This document shows positions 8,035-16,252 of a stretch of DNA of 64,000 nucleotides, in pieces. Each line of letters begins with the position of its first letter. Positions within the stretch are counted from its first letter, which is position 1. A program made the position numbers and the translations under genes. Below the pieces are notes generated by a model that was not told where the DNA came from, did no database searches, and worked only from the letters and a program-made list of their open reading frames with translations. This DNA is from Soonwooa buanensis (GTDB taxonomy: Bacteria; Bacteroidota; Bacteroidia; Flavobacteriales; Weeksellaceae): positions 1-64,000 of the forward strand of contig NZ_FUYZ01000005.1 of NCBI RefSeq assembly GCF_900167905.1, given 5' to 3'.

Positions 8035-8053
8035 GTTCTATAGAAATTAAAAA

Positions 8054-9562
8054 ATGAATTTAGAATTTCAAAACTTCAGTTCGTTACCAAAATATGCGTT
8101 TCAGAATCGCTATAACGAATTCGAAGAATTAAAAAATCAAGAACCAGAAGCTGGCGCTTACCCATTTGACAAAATGGAAGAAGAATGCGGGATTTTTGGT
8201 TTGGTTTCCGACGAAAATACAGACACATTTTCGTTATCACAATTTGGACTTTTTGCATTGCAACATCGTGGGCAAGAAGCTTGTGGTATTACTGTTGGTA
8301 ATGATGGGAAAATGTATTCTATAAAAGATGAAGGTTTGGTTTTGGACGTTTTTAAAACCATCGAAAATCCCGAAACTTTCATGGGAAATTGTGTTATCGG
8401 TCATACGCGTTATACAACAGCTGGCGACAAAAAGAAATACAATTATCAACCTTTCTTTGCAAAGAACGAATATGATCAAATTATCTTATCCATCGCACAT
8501 AACGGAAATCTGACCAATGCCAAACAACTTAAAAAAGAGTTGGAAGAAGAAGGTGTGGTGTTCCGTGCGACTTCGGATTCTGAGGTTATTTTAAGATTAA
8601 TTCAGAAAAACCTAGATCTTGGACTTCGTGGTGCGATTAAAGCAACGATGGAAAAGATTGAAGGTGCTTATTCTGTAGTTGGCGTTACTCGAAATAAATT
8701 CTTTGCGTTCCGTGATTTTAATGGTATTCGACCTTTAGTTTTAGGAGCAATCGACGAAAAAACTTTTGTTGTTGCTTCGGAATCTTGCGCTTTGGATGGC
8801 GTTGGTGCGCAATATGTACGTGATATTCTTCCAGGCGAAATCGTGTATACCAGCGATAACGAAGAAGGGCTTCAATCTTATTTGGTTAAAGAAAACTGCA
8901 CAAATAGAATTTGCTCTTTCGAATATATTTATTTTGCACGTCCTGACTCGATGTTGGAAGGCATCAATGTGCACGAAGTTCGTGAGAAATCTGGTATGAA
9001 AATCTGGGAACAAGCGCCTGTTGAAGCGGATGTTGTGATTGGTGTTCCAGATTCTGGCGTTCCGGCGGCGATTGGTTTTGCAAAAGCTTCGGGAATCCCT
9101 TTCCGTCCAGTGTTGATCAAGAATCGTTATATCGGGAGATCATTTATCATTCCGTCGCAAGAGATGCGCGAGCATTATGTGAATCTTAAACTCAACCCGA
9201 TTGTTTCCGAAATTAAAGATAAACGTGTTGTGATTATCGACGACTCGATTGTTAGAGGAACGACGTCAAAACGTTTGGTTAAAATTCTTAAAAAAGCAGG
9301 TGTTAAGGAAATTCACTTTAGAAGCGTTTCGCCACCAATTATTGCGCCATGTTTCTTAGGAATTGATACGCCGACGAAAGATGATTTAATTTCTGCAAAC
9401 ATGACCAAAGATGAGCTTAGAGATTATCTAGAAGTCGATAGTTTGGAGTTTTTGTCTGTTCCTAATTTGCAAGATATTTTAGGATCTAAGAATCATTGTT
9501 TCGGATGTTTCACAGAAAAATATCCTGTTGAAAAACCAGTAGAAGAAGATTTATTCCAATAA
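8054..9562 (+). CDS. purF: Amidophosphoribosyltransferase
   Basis: The 502-residue protein is a class II glutamine amidotransferase joined to a PRPP transferase. The N-terminal nucleophile is Cys45 in EEECGIFGLVS, preceded by 44 residues that would have to be removed as a propeptide or by choice of the later ATG at 8174 (giving MEEEC). HRGQEACGI, GHTRYTTAG and AHNGNLTNA mark the glutaminase domain, and VVIIDDSIVRGTTSKRLV is the PRPP loop. The C-terminal cysteines (NHCFGCFTEKYP) suggest an iron-sulfur cluster as in the Bacillus type. It catalyses the first committed purine step and is co-transcribed with purC. Confidence 0.96.
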   Translation: MNLEFQNFSSLPKYAFQNRYNEFEELKNQEPEAGAYPFDKMEEECGIFGLVSDENTDTFSLSQFGLFALQHRGQEACGITVGNDGKMYSIKDEGLVLDVFKTIENPETFMGNCVIGHTRYTTAGDKKKYNYQPFFAKNEYDQIILSIAHNGNLTNAKQLKKELEEEGVVFRATSDSEVILRLIQKNLDLGLRGAIKATMEKIEGAYSVVGVTRNKFFAFRDFNGIRPLVLGAIDEKTFVVASESCALDGVGAQYVRDILPGEIVYTSDNEEGLQSYLVKENCTNRICSFEYIYFARPDSMLEGINVHEVREKSGMKIWEQAPVEADVVIGVPDSGVPAAIGFAKASGIPFRPVLIKNRYIGRSFIIPSQEMREHYVNLKLNPIVSEIKDKRVVIIDDSIVRGTTSKRLVKILKKAGVKEIHFRSVSPPIIAPCFLGIDTPTKDDLISANMTKDELRDYLEVDSLEFLSVPNLQDILGSKNHCFGCFTEKYPVEKPVEEDLFQ

Positions 9563-9581
9563 TAAATTTCAGAAATATAAC

Positions 9582-9615
9582 AAAAACAGCGCTTCGATTT
9601 TGAGGCGCTGTTTTT
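9582..9615 (+). terminator. Intrinsic terminator of purC-purF
   Basis: A 14-bp stem (9582-9595 with 9602-9615, one G-T pair), 6-nt loop, then a T run. Confidence 0.9.
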
Positions 9616-9618
9616 TTT

Positions 9619-9728
9619 GAATTAAGAATTAGGAATTAGGAATTAGGAATTAGGAATTAGGAATTAGCTTTACCTTAAACCTTAAACCTTAAACCGTCAA
9701 CCAACAACCAACAACCATCACCCATCAA
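9619..9728. repeat. Heptamer tandem-repeat arrays between purF and the HhH gene
   Basis: Seven copies of a 7-mer occupy 9619-9667 (first GAATTAA, then six GAATTAG). After five bases a second set runs 9673-9728: CCTTAAA three times, then CCGTCAA, CCAACAA twice, CCATCAC and CCATCAA, again in strict 7-base steps. No gene lies here. Such arrays can expand or shrink by slippage. Confidence 0.9.
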
Positions 9729-9741
9729 CCTCAACCAAGAC

Positions 9742-11055
9742 CTATTTCGTGTACCAACGCATTCTCGTTTCGTATTCGGGTTTTAGTTTTAAAAACTTCC
9801 AAATTTTTTCATCATTTGGATATGTTGTTCTGTAGAAGATAATTTTGTCCGCTGAATATTTGAAGTAAGGATGATTTTTCAACCATTCTTCAGGCGCTTC
9901 AACAAGCGTGTGTTTTTGGACATCATCTGTTGAAAATTTACAAGTGTTTATCAACTTTTGCATGAGGTCTTTGTCGATGTTGTAAGTGTCAAGCATTTGT
10001 TGTGTGTTCATAAATCCGCCAAGTTTTTTACGAAAACCAATAAAACTTCCTGCTGCTTTTTCATCAAAACCAAATTCTATCAGTTGTTTAAAAGTAATTT
10101 TATTTAAGTCTAATTTCGAGAAGTCAGTTTCTTGTTTTACAATAATTTTTTCAGAATTTGTTGTTTTAAAATTATTTGGATTGAGAATAATATAAGCTTT
10201 TAAATCATTGAATTTCTCCTCAGAAATCACAAAACACGACTTGAAATCTTCCAAACTGCGAAAACTTCCTTTGAGGTTTTTTTCACGATAATTAACGATA
10301 ACTTGCGCTTGTTTATCACTAAAACCAAGCTTTTCCCAATCGTCGATTTCTAAAAGATTTGGATCAAAATTTTTGTATTTAATTTCTTTTTTAGTTTGAG
10401 TAAAAGCTTTGAAATTTTCAGGCGTTTTTTCAGGAAGAAGTAAATAAGGCTTCATTTGAGAAAACTGTTCATCATTAATGATAAAACAATCTTTAAGCTT
10501 TTCTTTTGATACAAAACTTCCGCCGAGATAGTTTTTATATTTTAAAATCGCTGCGGCTTGCTTTTCCGAAAATCCCATGTTTTGCCAATCTTGTTGCGAA
10601 AGTTTATCAGGATCGAACTTCCTATTTATATTTAAATTTTTTGCAATTTTTGAGTGGCTAGACTCTTCTTTCGGTTCTTTATTTTCCAACAAAATAAATG
10701 CTTCAAGCTCTTTGAATTTTTCTTCTGAGATAGCATAACACTTTTTTAGTTGGTTTTTCGAAACAAAATTTCCACCAACCAAATCTTTGTATTTCAGAAT
10801 GGTTGAAGCTTGCTTTTCTGAAAACCCCAAGTCTTCCCAATCCTCGATGTGTAAGTCATTCGGGTTAAACGGCGTTATTGATTTTTGTGTCTTCTCGGTT
10901 GGTGCAAAAGTCAGATTTTCAATGTTTTCTGAGGATTTAGAAAATTGATTTTTGTAAAAATGGAATGTAATTTGAAGGCTTAAAAGAAACAAACTACTTA
11001 TTAATAAAGCAATTATTTGTTTCCGTCTCATTTGATAGGAGAATTGCGTTTTCAT
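9742..11055 (-). CDS. Tandem helix-hairpin-helix (ComEA-like) repeat protein, membrane anchored
   Basis: The 437-residue protein has one hydrophobic N-terminal segment (about 13-31) and then repeats of about 65 residues. Copies 1-3 share DW-x(2)-(L/M)GFS(E/D)KQA-x(2)-I, a glycine-rich turn (GGNFVSK, GGSFVSK, GSFRSLE) and an (A/I)I(S/N)(E/D)E(K/Q)F core. A fourth, diverged copy has IEFGFDEKAAGSFIGFRKK, and a weak fifth starts EEWLKNHPYF. The unit is the HhH DNA-binding fold of ComEA. Periplasmic or surface DNA binding is inferred from the anchor plus HhH units; the usual flavobacterial homologue is shorter. It is a single gene. Confidence 0.85.
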   Translation of the reverse strand: MKTQFSYQMRRKQIIALLISSLFLLSLQITFHFYKNQFSKSSENIENLTFAPTEKTQKSITPFNPNDLHIEDWEDLGFSEKQASTILKYKDLVGGNFVSKNQLKKCYAISEEKFKELEAFILLENKEPKEESSHSKIAKNLNINRKFDPDKLSQQDWQNMGFSEKQAAAILKYKNYLGGSFVSKEKLKDCFIINDEQFSQMKPYLLLPEKTPENFKAFTQTKKEIKYKNFDPNLLEIDDWEKLGFSDKQAQVIVNYREKNLKGSFRSLEDFKSCFVISEEKFNDLKAYIILNPNNFKTTNSEKIIVKQETDFSKLDLNKITFKQLIEFGFDEKAAGSFIGFRKKLGGFMNTQQMLDTYNIDKDLMQKLINTCKFSTDDVQKHTLVEAPEEWLKNHPYFKYSADKIIFYRTTYPNDEKIWKFLKLKPEYETRMRWYTK

Positions 11056-11211
11056 TTTGTTTGTGTTTACTGTTAAAATTACAATATTTATAGAGAATAT
11101 TTTACTTTTTTACTTTCTTTTTAATTAAGATTAAATTTAATTATGAATATTTCATTGAAATGCTTGTAATGATTTAAAATAAAATTTACAAACACCAAAA
11201 AATAAAAAATT

Positions 11212-11757
11212 ATGAAAAAGTTAGTATTTGTCCTCGCTTCTCTTGCACTTGTTGCGTGTAAAGAGGCGAAAAAAGAAGAGTCGGTAGAAAGTGCATCAAG
11301 TTCTGAGGTTACAAAATCTGAAGAGAAAGCTCCTGATGATACCGCAACACCAAAAGTTGAAGCGCCTATTTCGTTAAGTACAAAATCTTTAGGAGGAGAG
11401 GTGATTTCTGTAATTAAAGCTAAAGTTATTGGTAAAGTTTTGTATGTTGAACTAACTACTAAAGCGGAGAATGCAGATGCGGGGAACACATCACTTCATG
11501 TTATTGATATTGGCGAAATTAATTATGTTGATGATGCTGAAGCAAAAAAACATGACGTTCTAAAAGATGATGAAGGTGTGTATCAAGCTTCACCATTGCA
11601 AACTTCGGGTTCTAGTAGATTGCAGTTTTCAACAAAGTATAAGGCGAGGGAAGTTTTAGTTAGTTTAAAATTTGCTGCACCGCCAGAAACAAGCAAAACG
11701 ATTACGTTAAATATTCCAGATTTTGGTTCGTTTGACTCCATTCCAATAACACGATAG
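11212..11757 (+). CDS. Hypothetical lipoprotein, upstream of OmpA-like lipoprotein
   Basis: A 181-residue protein with a lipoprotein signal (VLASLALVAC, Cys16). A low-complexity acidic/Ser/Lys stretch follows (about 17-60), then a beta-rich domain (about 62-181) with ISVIKAKVIGKVLYVELTTKAENAD and a final VSLKFAAPPETSKTITLNIPDF. I do not recognise a family. It ends two bases before the OmpA-like gene, so the two are an operon and may act together in the envelope. Confidence 0.75.
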   Translation: MKKLVFVLASLALVACKEAKKEESVESASSSEVTKSEEKAPDDTATPKVEAPISLSTKSLGGEVISVIKAKVIGKVLYVELTTKAENADAGNTSLHVIDIGEINYVDDAEAKKHDVLKDDEGVYQASPLQTSGSSRLQFSTKYKAREVLVSLKFAAPPETSKTITLNIPDFGSFDSIPITR

Positions 11758-11759
11758 TC

Positions 11760-12344
11760 ATGAGGTTTTCATATATATTAGCAATGTCTACTTTAGGTTT
11801 TATGGCTTGTACTAAAACTGAAAAAACTACAGTTGTTATCAAATCAGATTCTGTCCAGCAAAATGTTTTGACGGAAAACCAAAGCGAAATTGTTGGCGAA
11901 ACAAAACCGACGACTACAACGGAATCTTCTGACAATGGAGGAAGTAGTTTGACGGGAAGTGTTAGCAACCTTAATATTAAAATAAATTTGTCTGCCGATC
12001 AATTATTTGATTTTGATAAAGCGGTTTTAAAACCTGAAGTTGACGTAGAATTGCAAAAAGCATTTGACGATATCAATGGAAAAACAGAAGCCAATGTTTT
12101 GGTTGTAGGTTACACCGATGCAAAAGGTTCTGACAGTTATAACAAAAGATTATCGGATCAACGAGCGATGGCAGTTAAAAAATGGTTAGAAGATAAAGGT
12201 CTTAAAAATCAAATTTTAACAGAAGGAAAAGGTGCAAAAGATCCAATAGCACCTAATACGAATCCCGATGGATCGGATAATCCTGAAGGACGAGCAAAAA
12301 ATAGACGGGTAGAAATAAAAGTAACCACACAGAAATCTATTTAA
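11760..12344 (+). CDS. OmpA-family lipoprotein (peptidoglycan-binding)
   Basis: The 194-residue protein has a lipoprotein signal (LGFMAC, Cys17), a Thr/Ser-rich linker (about 18-75) and a C-terminal OmpA domain (about 78-190). The domain shows FDFDKAVLKPE, VVGYTDAKGSDSYNKRLSDQRA and NPEGRAKNRRVEIKV, with the Asp and Arg that grip diaminopimelate. It would tie the outer membrane to peptidoglycan. It is paired with the preceding lipoprotein gene. Confidence 0.92.
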   Translation: MRFSYILAMSTLGFMACTKTEKTTVVIKSDSVQQNVLTENQSEIVGETKPTTTTESSDNGGSSLTGSVSNLNIKINLSADQLFDFDKAVLKPEVDVELQKAFDDINGKTEANVLVVGYTDAKGSDSYNKRLSDQRAMAVKKWLEDKGLKNQILTEGKGAKDPIAPNTNPDGSDNPEGRAKNRRVEIKVTTQKSI

Positions 12345-12353
12345 TTTTTAAAC

Positions 12354-12383
12354 AAAAATGCTAACCAAAAAGTTAGCATTTTT
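12354..12383. terminator. Bidirectional terminator between the OmpA lipoprotein and MerR genes
   Basis: A 12-bp perfect stem (12354-12365 with 12372-12383), 6-nt A-rich loop, with A and T runs on the two sides of a converging gene pair. Confidence 0.9.
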
Positions 12384-12384
12384 T

Positions 12385-12726
12385 TTATTCAGGAATCGTG
12401 TCTAAAGATTTTTTTAGCTTTTTAAGTTCAGCTTTTACAAATTCTAAGCGGTCGATTATACTTATAGTTTCAGAAATTTTGGTATTCGTTGTTAACGCGA
12501 TGCGTGCTCCGTCCAACGTATAGCCTTTTTCCTTCACCAAATGGTAAATCATCTTTAAATTTTTGATGTCTTCAGGCGTAAAATATCGGTTTCCTTTTTT
12601 ATTCTTTTTGGGTTTAATAATAGGAAATTCTTGCTCCCAATATCTTATTAAAGAAGTATTTACGTCGAAAGCTTTTGCAACTTCGCCAATAGAATAATAA
12701 AGTTTGTCCGGTAGATTAATTTTCAT
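12385..12726 (-). CDS. MerR-family transcriptional regulator (DNA-binding domain only)
   Basis: The 113-residue protein has the MerR winged helix-turn-helix: YSIGEVAKAFDVNTSLIRYWEQEF then KKNKKGNRYFTPEDIKNL and a second helix pair with KEKGYTLDGARIAL. After residue 80 only a coiled-coil-like dimer helix (RLEFVKAELKKLKKSL) remains; there is no effector-binding domain, so what it senses is unclear. A minus-strand -7 box (TAATTTTG, 12745-12752) lies 18 nt upstream of its ATG. Targets cannot be read from the sequence. Confidence 0.9.
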   Translation of the reverse strand: MKINLPDKLYYSIGEVAKAFDVNTSLIRYWEQEFPIIKPKKNKKGNRYFTPEDIKNLKMIYHLVKEKGYTLDGARIALTTNTKISETISIIDRLEFVKAELKKLKKSLDTIPE

Positions 12727-12759
12727 GAAACAAGTAAATAATTACAAAATTAAGAAAAT

Positions 12760-14067
12760 TTAATAAGCAATTTCCATTTTTACTTTCTTGCCTTTGAGTT
12801 TTTCGTTGGCTAGTTTTTTAATTAAATCTTTTATTTTCTTTCTAGAAATTGCAACGTAGGAAGTCGTGTCTTTCACTTCAATTAAACCAACGTCATCCTT
12901 TTCTAATTCACCTTTCTTCATCAAATAACCAACAATATCTACTTTGTTGATTTTATCTTTTTTTCCTGCGCTGATGTACAAAGTTTCAAACGGTGTTGCG
13001 GCTGGAATTCGAGTTTCGTCATTGACATTAACAACTGGAATATCTTTTTCTAAAAAAGGAAAATTATCGCCTTCTTTCATAATTAAATAGGCAAAACCTT
13101 TCGCGTTCATACGAGCTGTACGTCCGTTTCTATGAATAAACGCATCTTCTTTCGCAGGAAGTTGATAATGAACAATAGATTCCACTTCAGGAATATCCAA
13201 ACCACGAGCTGCCAAATCTGTTGTAATTAAAATTCTCGCCGAATCATTTCTGAACTTCAACAAAGAACGTTCGCGTTCGTCTTGCTCCATTCCGCCGTGG
13301 AAGGTTTCTCTTTCAATTCCCTTTTCACGTAAAAGTTCGGAAATTCTATCAACAGCTTCACGGTGATTACAGAAAATCAAGGTTCTTTTATTTCCGATTT
13401 TACAAATCAAATGGAAAAGTGTATCCAATTTATCTTCGGCTGTTGTCATCACTTTTTTGAAGTGAATATCAGGTTTTGCTTCACCCAATTTCAAAAAGTC
13501 GATGTATTTTTCGTTCTGCAAGCCTGTAAAATCTGGAATTTCTTCCATCGCAGTTGCAGAAGTTAGGATTCGTTGTGAAAGATTTTCCAAAGTCGAAATA
13601 ATAAAACTCATTTCCTCTTGAAAACCAAACTCCAACGATTTATCAAATTCATCCAAAATCAAGGTCTTGATGCTTGACGGATCGAAATTATTTTGTCTTA
13701 AATGATCGGCAACACGACCAGGCGTTCCAATCAAAAGAGCAGGAGCTTCAATCAGATTGTTAGCTTCAATCTTTTTGTCGTGACCACCATAACAAACGGT
13801 CACTTTAAAATCTGTTTTCATGGCTTTAAAAACTTGCTCAATTTGCAAAGCCAATTCACGCGCAGGAACCAAAATTAGAGTTTGAACACCTTTAGTTTTC
13901 GGTTTTAAATTTCGAAGAACGGGAAGCAAGAAAGCTAATGTTTTTCCTGATCCAGTCGGCGAAAGCAAAACAGTATCTTGGTTGTTTTCCGTCGTTTTGT
14001 ATGTTGATTTTTGCATTTGATTCAGCTCCTGAATCTGCAAGTTTTTAAGAATAGATTCTAAATTCAT
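12760..14067 (-). CDS. DEAD-box RNA helicase (DEFD variant) with DbpA-like RNA-binding tail
   Basis: I start the protein at 14067 (MNLESILKNL, 435 residues) because a -7 box sits 4 nt upstream; an in-frame start at 14139 would include the promoter. Helicase motifs appear in order: SPTGSGKT (Walker A), PARELALQ, TPGR, LILDEFDKS (motif II is DEFD, not DEAD), SAT, then RILITTDLAARGLDIPEV and HRNGRTAR in the second RecA domain. The last 80 residues resemble the DbpA C-terminal RNA-binding domain (ETLYISAGKKDKINKVDIVG). DbpA acts on 23S rRNA in large-subunit assembly; that role here is inference. Single gene. Confidence 0.9.
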   Translation of the reverse strand: MNLESILKNLQIQELNQMQKSTYKTTENNQDTVLLSPTGSGKTLAFLLPVLRNLKPKTKGVQTLILVPARELALQIEQVFKAMKTDFKVTVCYGGHDKKIEANNLIEAPALLIGTPGRVADHLRQNNFDPSSIKTLILDEFDKSLEFGFQEEMSFIISTLENLSQRILTSATAMEEIPDFTGLQNEKYIDFLKLGEAKPDIHFKKVMTTAEDKLDTLFHLICKIGNKRTLIFCNHREAVDRISELLREKGIERETFHGGMEQDERERSLLKFRNDSARILITTDLAARGLDIPEVESIVHYQLPAKEDAFIHRNGRTARMNAKGFAYLIMKEGDNFPFLEKDIPVVNVNDETRIPAATPFETLYISAGKKDKINKVDIVGYLMKKGELEKDDVGLIEVKDTTSYVAISRKKIKDLIKKLANEKLKGKKVKMEIAY

Positions 14068-14079
14068 GCTGCAAAGATA
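14065..14079 (-). promoter_or_regulatory. -7 box TATCTTTG 4 nt before the helicase ATG (leaderless mRNA predicted)
   Basis: Minus strand: TATCTTTG (14072-14079), CAGC, ATG (14065-14067). A start site at or next to the A of ATG is expected from the usual box-to-start distance. No -33 TTG at standard spacing. Confidence 0.5.
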
Positions 14080-14189
14080 AGGTTTCGTGTTTAGTTTTAA
14101 GTTTAAGCTTGAAAGTTTAATGTTTTCAAACCGAAACAAAAAAACTTAAAACATTAAATAAAATATATCCTCATGTCAATAAAAAATTG

Positions 14190-14319
14190 TATTTTTGCAC
14201 CACTTTTTATGGAGTGATTTCAGCGAGGTAAATGATTATAAATTAACATCTTCCGAATTTCTTTAGTCCATTTTAGCTGAAACTAAAAAGAAATAGGAAT
14301 ACAAATTAAAATTAGAATT
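14190..14319 (+). promoter_or_regulatory. rpsA promoter box and structured 5' leader
   Basis: TATTTTTG (14190-14197) is a good -7 box, giving a leader of about 115 nt. Inside it TTTCAGC (14218-14224) can pair with GCTGAAA (14276-14282), with three further pairs outside after a 2-nt bulge, closing a loop of about 50 nt that ends 37 nt before the ATG. Autogenous control by S1 is known in other bacteria; here it is inference. Confidence 0.45.
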
Positions 14320-16110
14320 ATGTCAAAAGAGACAAATTCAGCAGAGGTTTTATTAAACCAAAACGTAGCACCAGAACAATTTGATTGGGATTCTTTCGAA
14401 TCAGGTCTTAACGCAGAAGACAGATCAGAGAAAAAAGAATTAGAAGAAATCTACAATGGTTCTCTTAACGATCTTGCAGAAAACGACGTTATCGTTGGTA
14501 AAGTTGTAAGATTGACTGATAAAGAAGCTATCGTTGATATCAACTTCAAATCAGAAGGTGTAATTTCTCTTAACGAATTCCGTTACAACCAAGGTCTACA
14601 AGTAGGTGACGAGGTTGAAGTAATGGTTGACAAAAGAGAAGACAAAACAGGACAATTACAATTATCTCACAGAAAAGCTAGAACGCTTAAAGCTTGGGAT
14701 AAAGTTAATGAGCTTCACGAAACTGGAGAAATCGTTAATGGTTTTGTTAAGTCAAGAACTAAAGGTGGTATGATCGTTGACGTACACGGTATCGAAGCAT
14801 TCTTACCAGGTTCTCAAATCGATGTTAAGCCAATCAAAGATTACGATCAATACGTTGGTAAAACAATGGAATTCAAAGTTGTTAAAATTAACCCTGAGTT
14901 CAAAAACGTTGTTGTATCTCACAAAGCGCTTATCGAAGCTGATATCGAAGGACAGAAAAAAGAAATCATCGCTCAACTTGAAAAAGGTCAAGTTCTTGAA
15001 GGTACTGTTAAGAACATTACTTCTTACGGTGTATTCATCGATCTTGGAGGTGTTGATGGACTTATCCACATCACTGACCTTTCTTGGTCTAGAGTTAACC
15101 ACCCATCAGAAATCCTTGAAGATGGACAAACAGTTAAAGTGGTTATCCTTGACTTCGACGATGAGAAAACAAGAATCCAATTGGGTATGAAGCAATTAGA
15201 AGCACACCCTTGGGATGCTCTAGATGCTAACCTAAAAGTTGGTGATAAAGTTAAAGGTAAAGTAGTTGTTCTTGCTGATTACGGTGCTTTCGTAGAAATC
15301 GCTCCAGGTGTAGAAGGACTTATCCACGTTTCTGAAATGTCTTGGTCAACACACTTAAGATCTGCAGGTGACTTCGTGAAAGTTGGTGATGAGGTTGAAG
15401 CAGAAGTTTTAACTCTTGACAGAGAAGAAAGAAAAATCTCTTTAGGTATCAAACAATTATCTAAAGATCCTTGGGAAAATATCGAAACTAAATATCCAGT
15501 AGGTTCTAAGCATGTAGGAACTGTAAGAAACTTCACTAACTTTGGTGTATTCGTAGAGTTAGAAGAAGGTATCGACGGTCTTATCTACATCTCTGATCTT
15601 TCTTGGACTAAGAAAATCAAACATCCATCTGAGTTCTGCAACGTAGGAGATAAGTTAGATGTTGTTGTATTAGAATTAGATACTCAAGCTAGAAGACTTT
15701 CTTTAGGTCACAAACAACTTCAAGAAAATCCTTGGGATAAATTCGAAACTAAATATGCTGAAGGAACTGTACACACTGGTACTGCAGTAGAAGTTCATGA
15801 TAAAGGAGCTTCTGTACAATTCGAAGATGCTGAAGTTGAAGCATTCTGCCCATCAAGATTATTAGAGAAGGAAGACGGATCTAAAATCAAGAAAGGAGAA
15901 ACTGCTGAGTTCAAAGTAATCGAATTCAACAAAGAATTCAAGAGAGTAGTTGTATCTCACACAGGTATCTTCAGAGACGAGGAGAAAAAAGCTGTAAGAG
16001 AATCATCTAACAAAGCAGTTGCTGGATCTTCTAGCAACGAAGAAAAATCAACTCTTGGAGATATCGACGCTCTAGCAGAATTGAAAAAGAGAATGGAAGA
16101 AGGTAAATAA
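14320..16110 (+). CDS. rpsA: 30S ribosomal protein S1
   Basis: The 596-residue protein holds six S1 (OB-fold) domains at roughly 47-120, 134-205, 222-290, 307-378, 393-466 and 482-547. Domains 3-5 are the most regular, with SYGVFIDLGGVDGLIHITDL, DYGAFVEIAPGVEGLIHVSE and NFGVFVELEEGIDGLIYISD. It helps the 30S subunit bind mRNA. That matters here because Bacteroidota genes rarely have strong Shine-Dalgarno sites and rely more on S1 and unstructured A-rich starts. The charged C-terminal tail (DEEKKAVRESSNK) is typical of the group. It is a single gene with its own leader and terminator. Confidence 0.97.
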   Translation: MSKETNSAEVLLNQNVAPEQFDWDSFESGLNAEDRSEKKELEEIYNGSLNDLAENDVIVGKVVRLTDKEAIVDINFKSEGVISLNEFRYNQGLQVGDEVEVMVDKREDKTGQLQLSHRKARTLKAWDKVNELHETGEIVNGFVKSRTKGGMIVDVHGIEAFLPGSQIDVKPIKDYDQYVGKTMEFKVVKINPEFKNVVVSHKALIEADIEGQKKEIIAQLEKGQVLEGTVKNITSYGVFIDLGGVDGLIHITDLSWSRVNHPSEILEDGQTVKVVILDFDDEKTRIQLGMKQLEAHPWDALDANLKVGDKVKGKVVVLADYGAFVEIAPGVEGLIHVSEMSWSTHLRSAGDFVKVGDEVEAEVLTLDREERKISLGIKQLSKDPWENIETKYPVGSKHVGTVRNFTNFGVFVELEEGIDGLIYISDLSWTKKIKHPSEFCNVGDKLDVVVLELDTQARRLSLGHKQLQENPWDKFETKYAEGTVHTGTAVEVHDKGASVQFEDAEVEAFCPSRLLEKEDGSKIKKGETAEFKVIEFNKEFKRVVVSHTGIFRDEEKKAVRESSNKAVAGSSSNEEKSTLGDIDALAELKKRMEEGK

Positions 16111-16133
16111 TCCTTAATCCACTTTTAAATACT

Positions 16134-16159
16134 AAGCCGCTTCAGAAATGAAGCGGTTT
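16134..16159 (+). terminator. Intrinsic terminator of rpsA
   Basis: An 11-bp stem (16134-16144 with 16149-16159) capped by a GAAA tetraloop, followed by a T run. Confidence 0.9.
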
Positions 16160-16195
16160 TTTTGTGGGATGTTTTTAGGATTCAAAAAATAGGCG

Positions 16196-16203
16196 TAATT
16201 TTG
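16196..16203 (+). promoter_or_regulatory. -7 box (TAATTTTG) of the EamA transporter gene
   Basis: TAATTTTG lies 49 nt before the ATG at 16253, just after the rpsA terminator. No -33 TTG at standard spacing. Confidence 0.45.
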
Positions 16204-16252
16204 TCGCCCTTTGTTTTTAAATATCAAAAAGACATTGGATTAAAAAGAAATT

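Noticed and set aside
9619-9728. Heptamer arrays considered as a CRISPR array
   Set aside because: The units are 7 bases with no spacers, and no cas genes are near.
13636-13668. DEFD instead of DEAD in the helicase considered as a broken motif
   Set aside because: The two metal-contacting acids remain, the rest of the motifs are intact, and I recall DEFD as common in this flavobacterial subfamily.
14777-15190. Second plus-strand frame inside rpsA
   Set aside because: It is the +1 frame of rpsA with no family features, and rpsA covers it completely.
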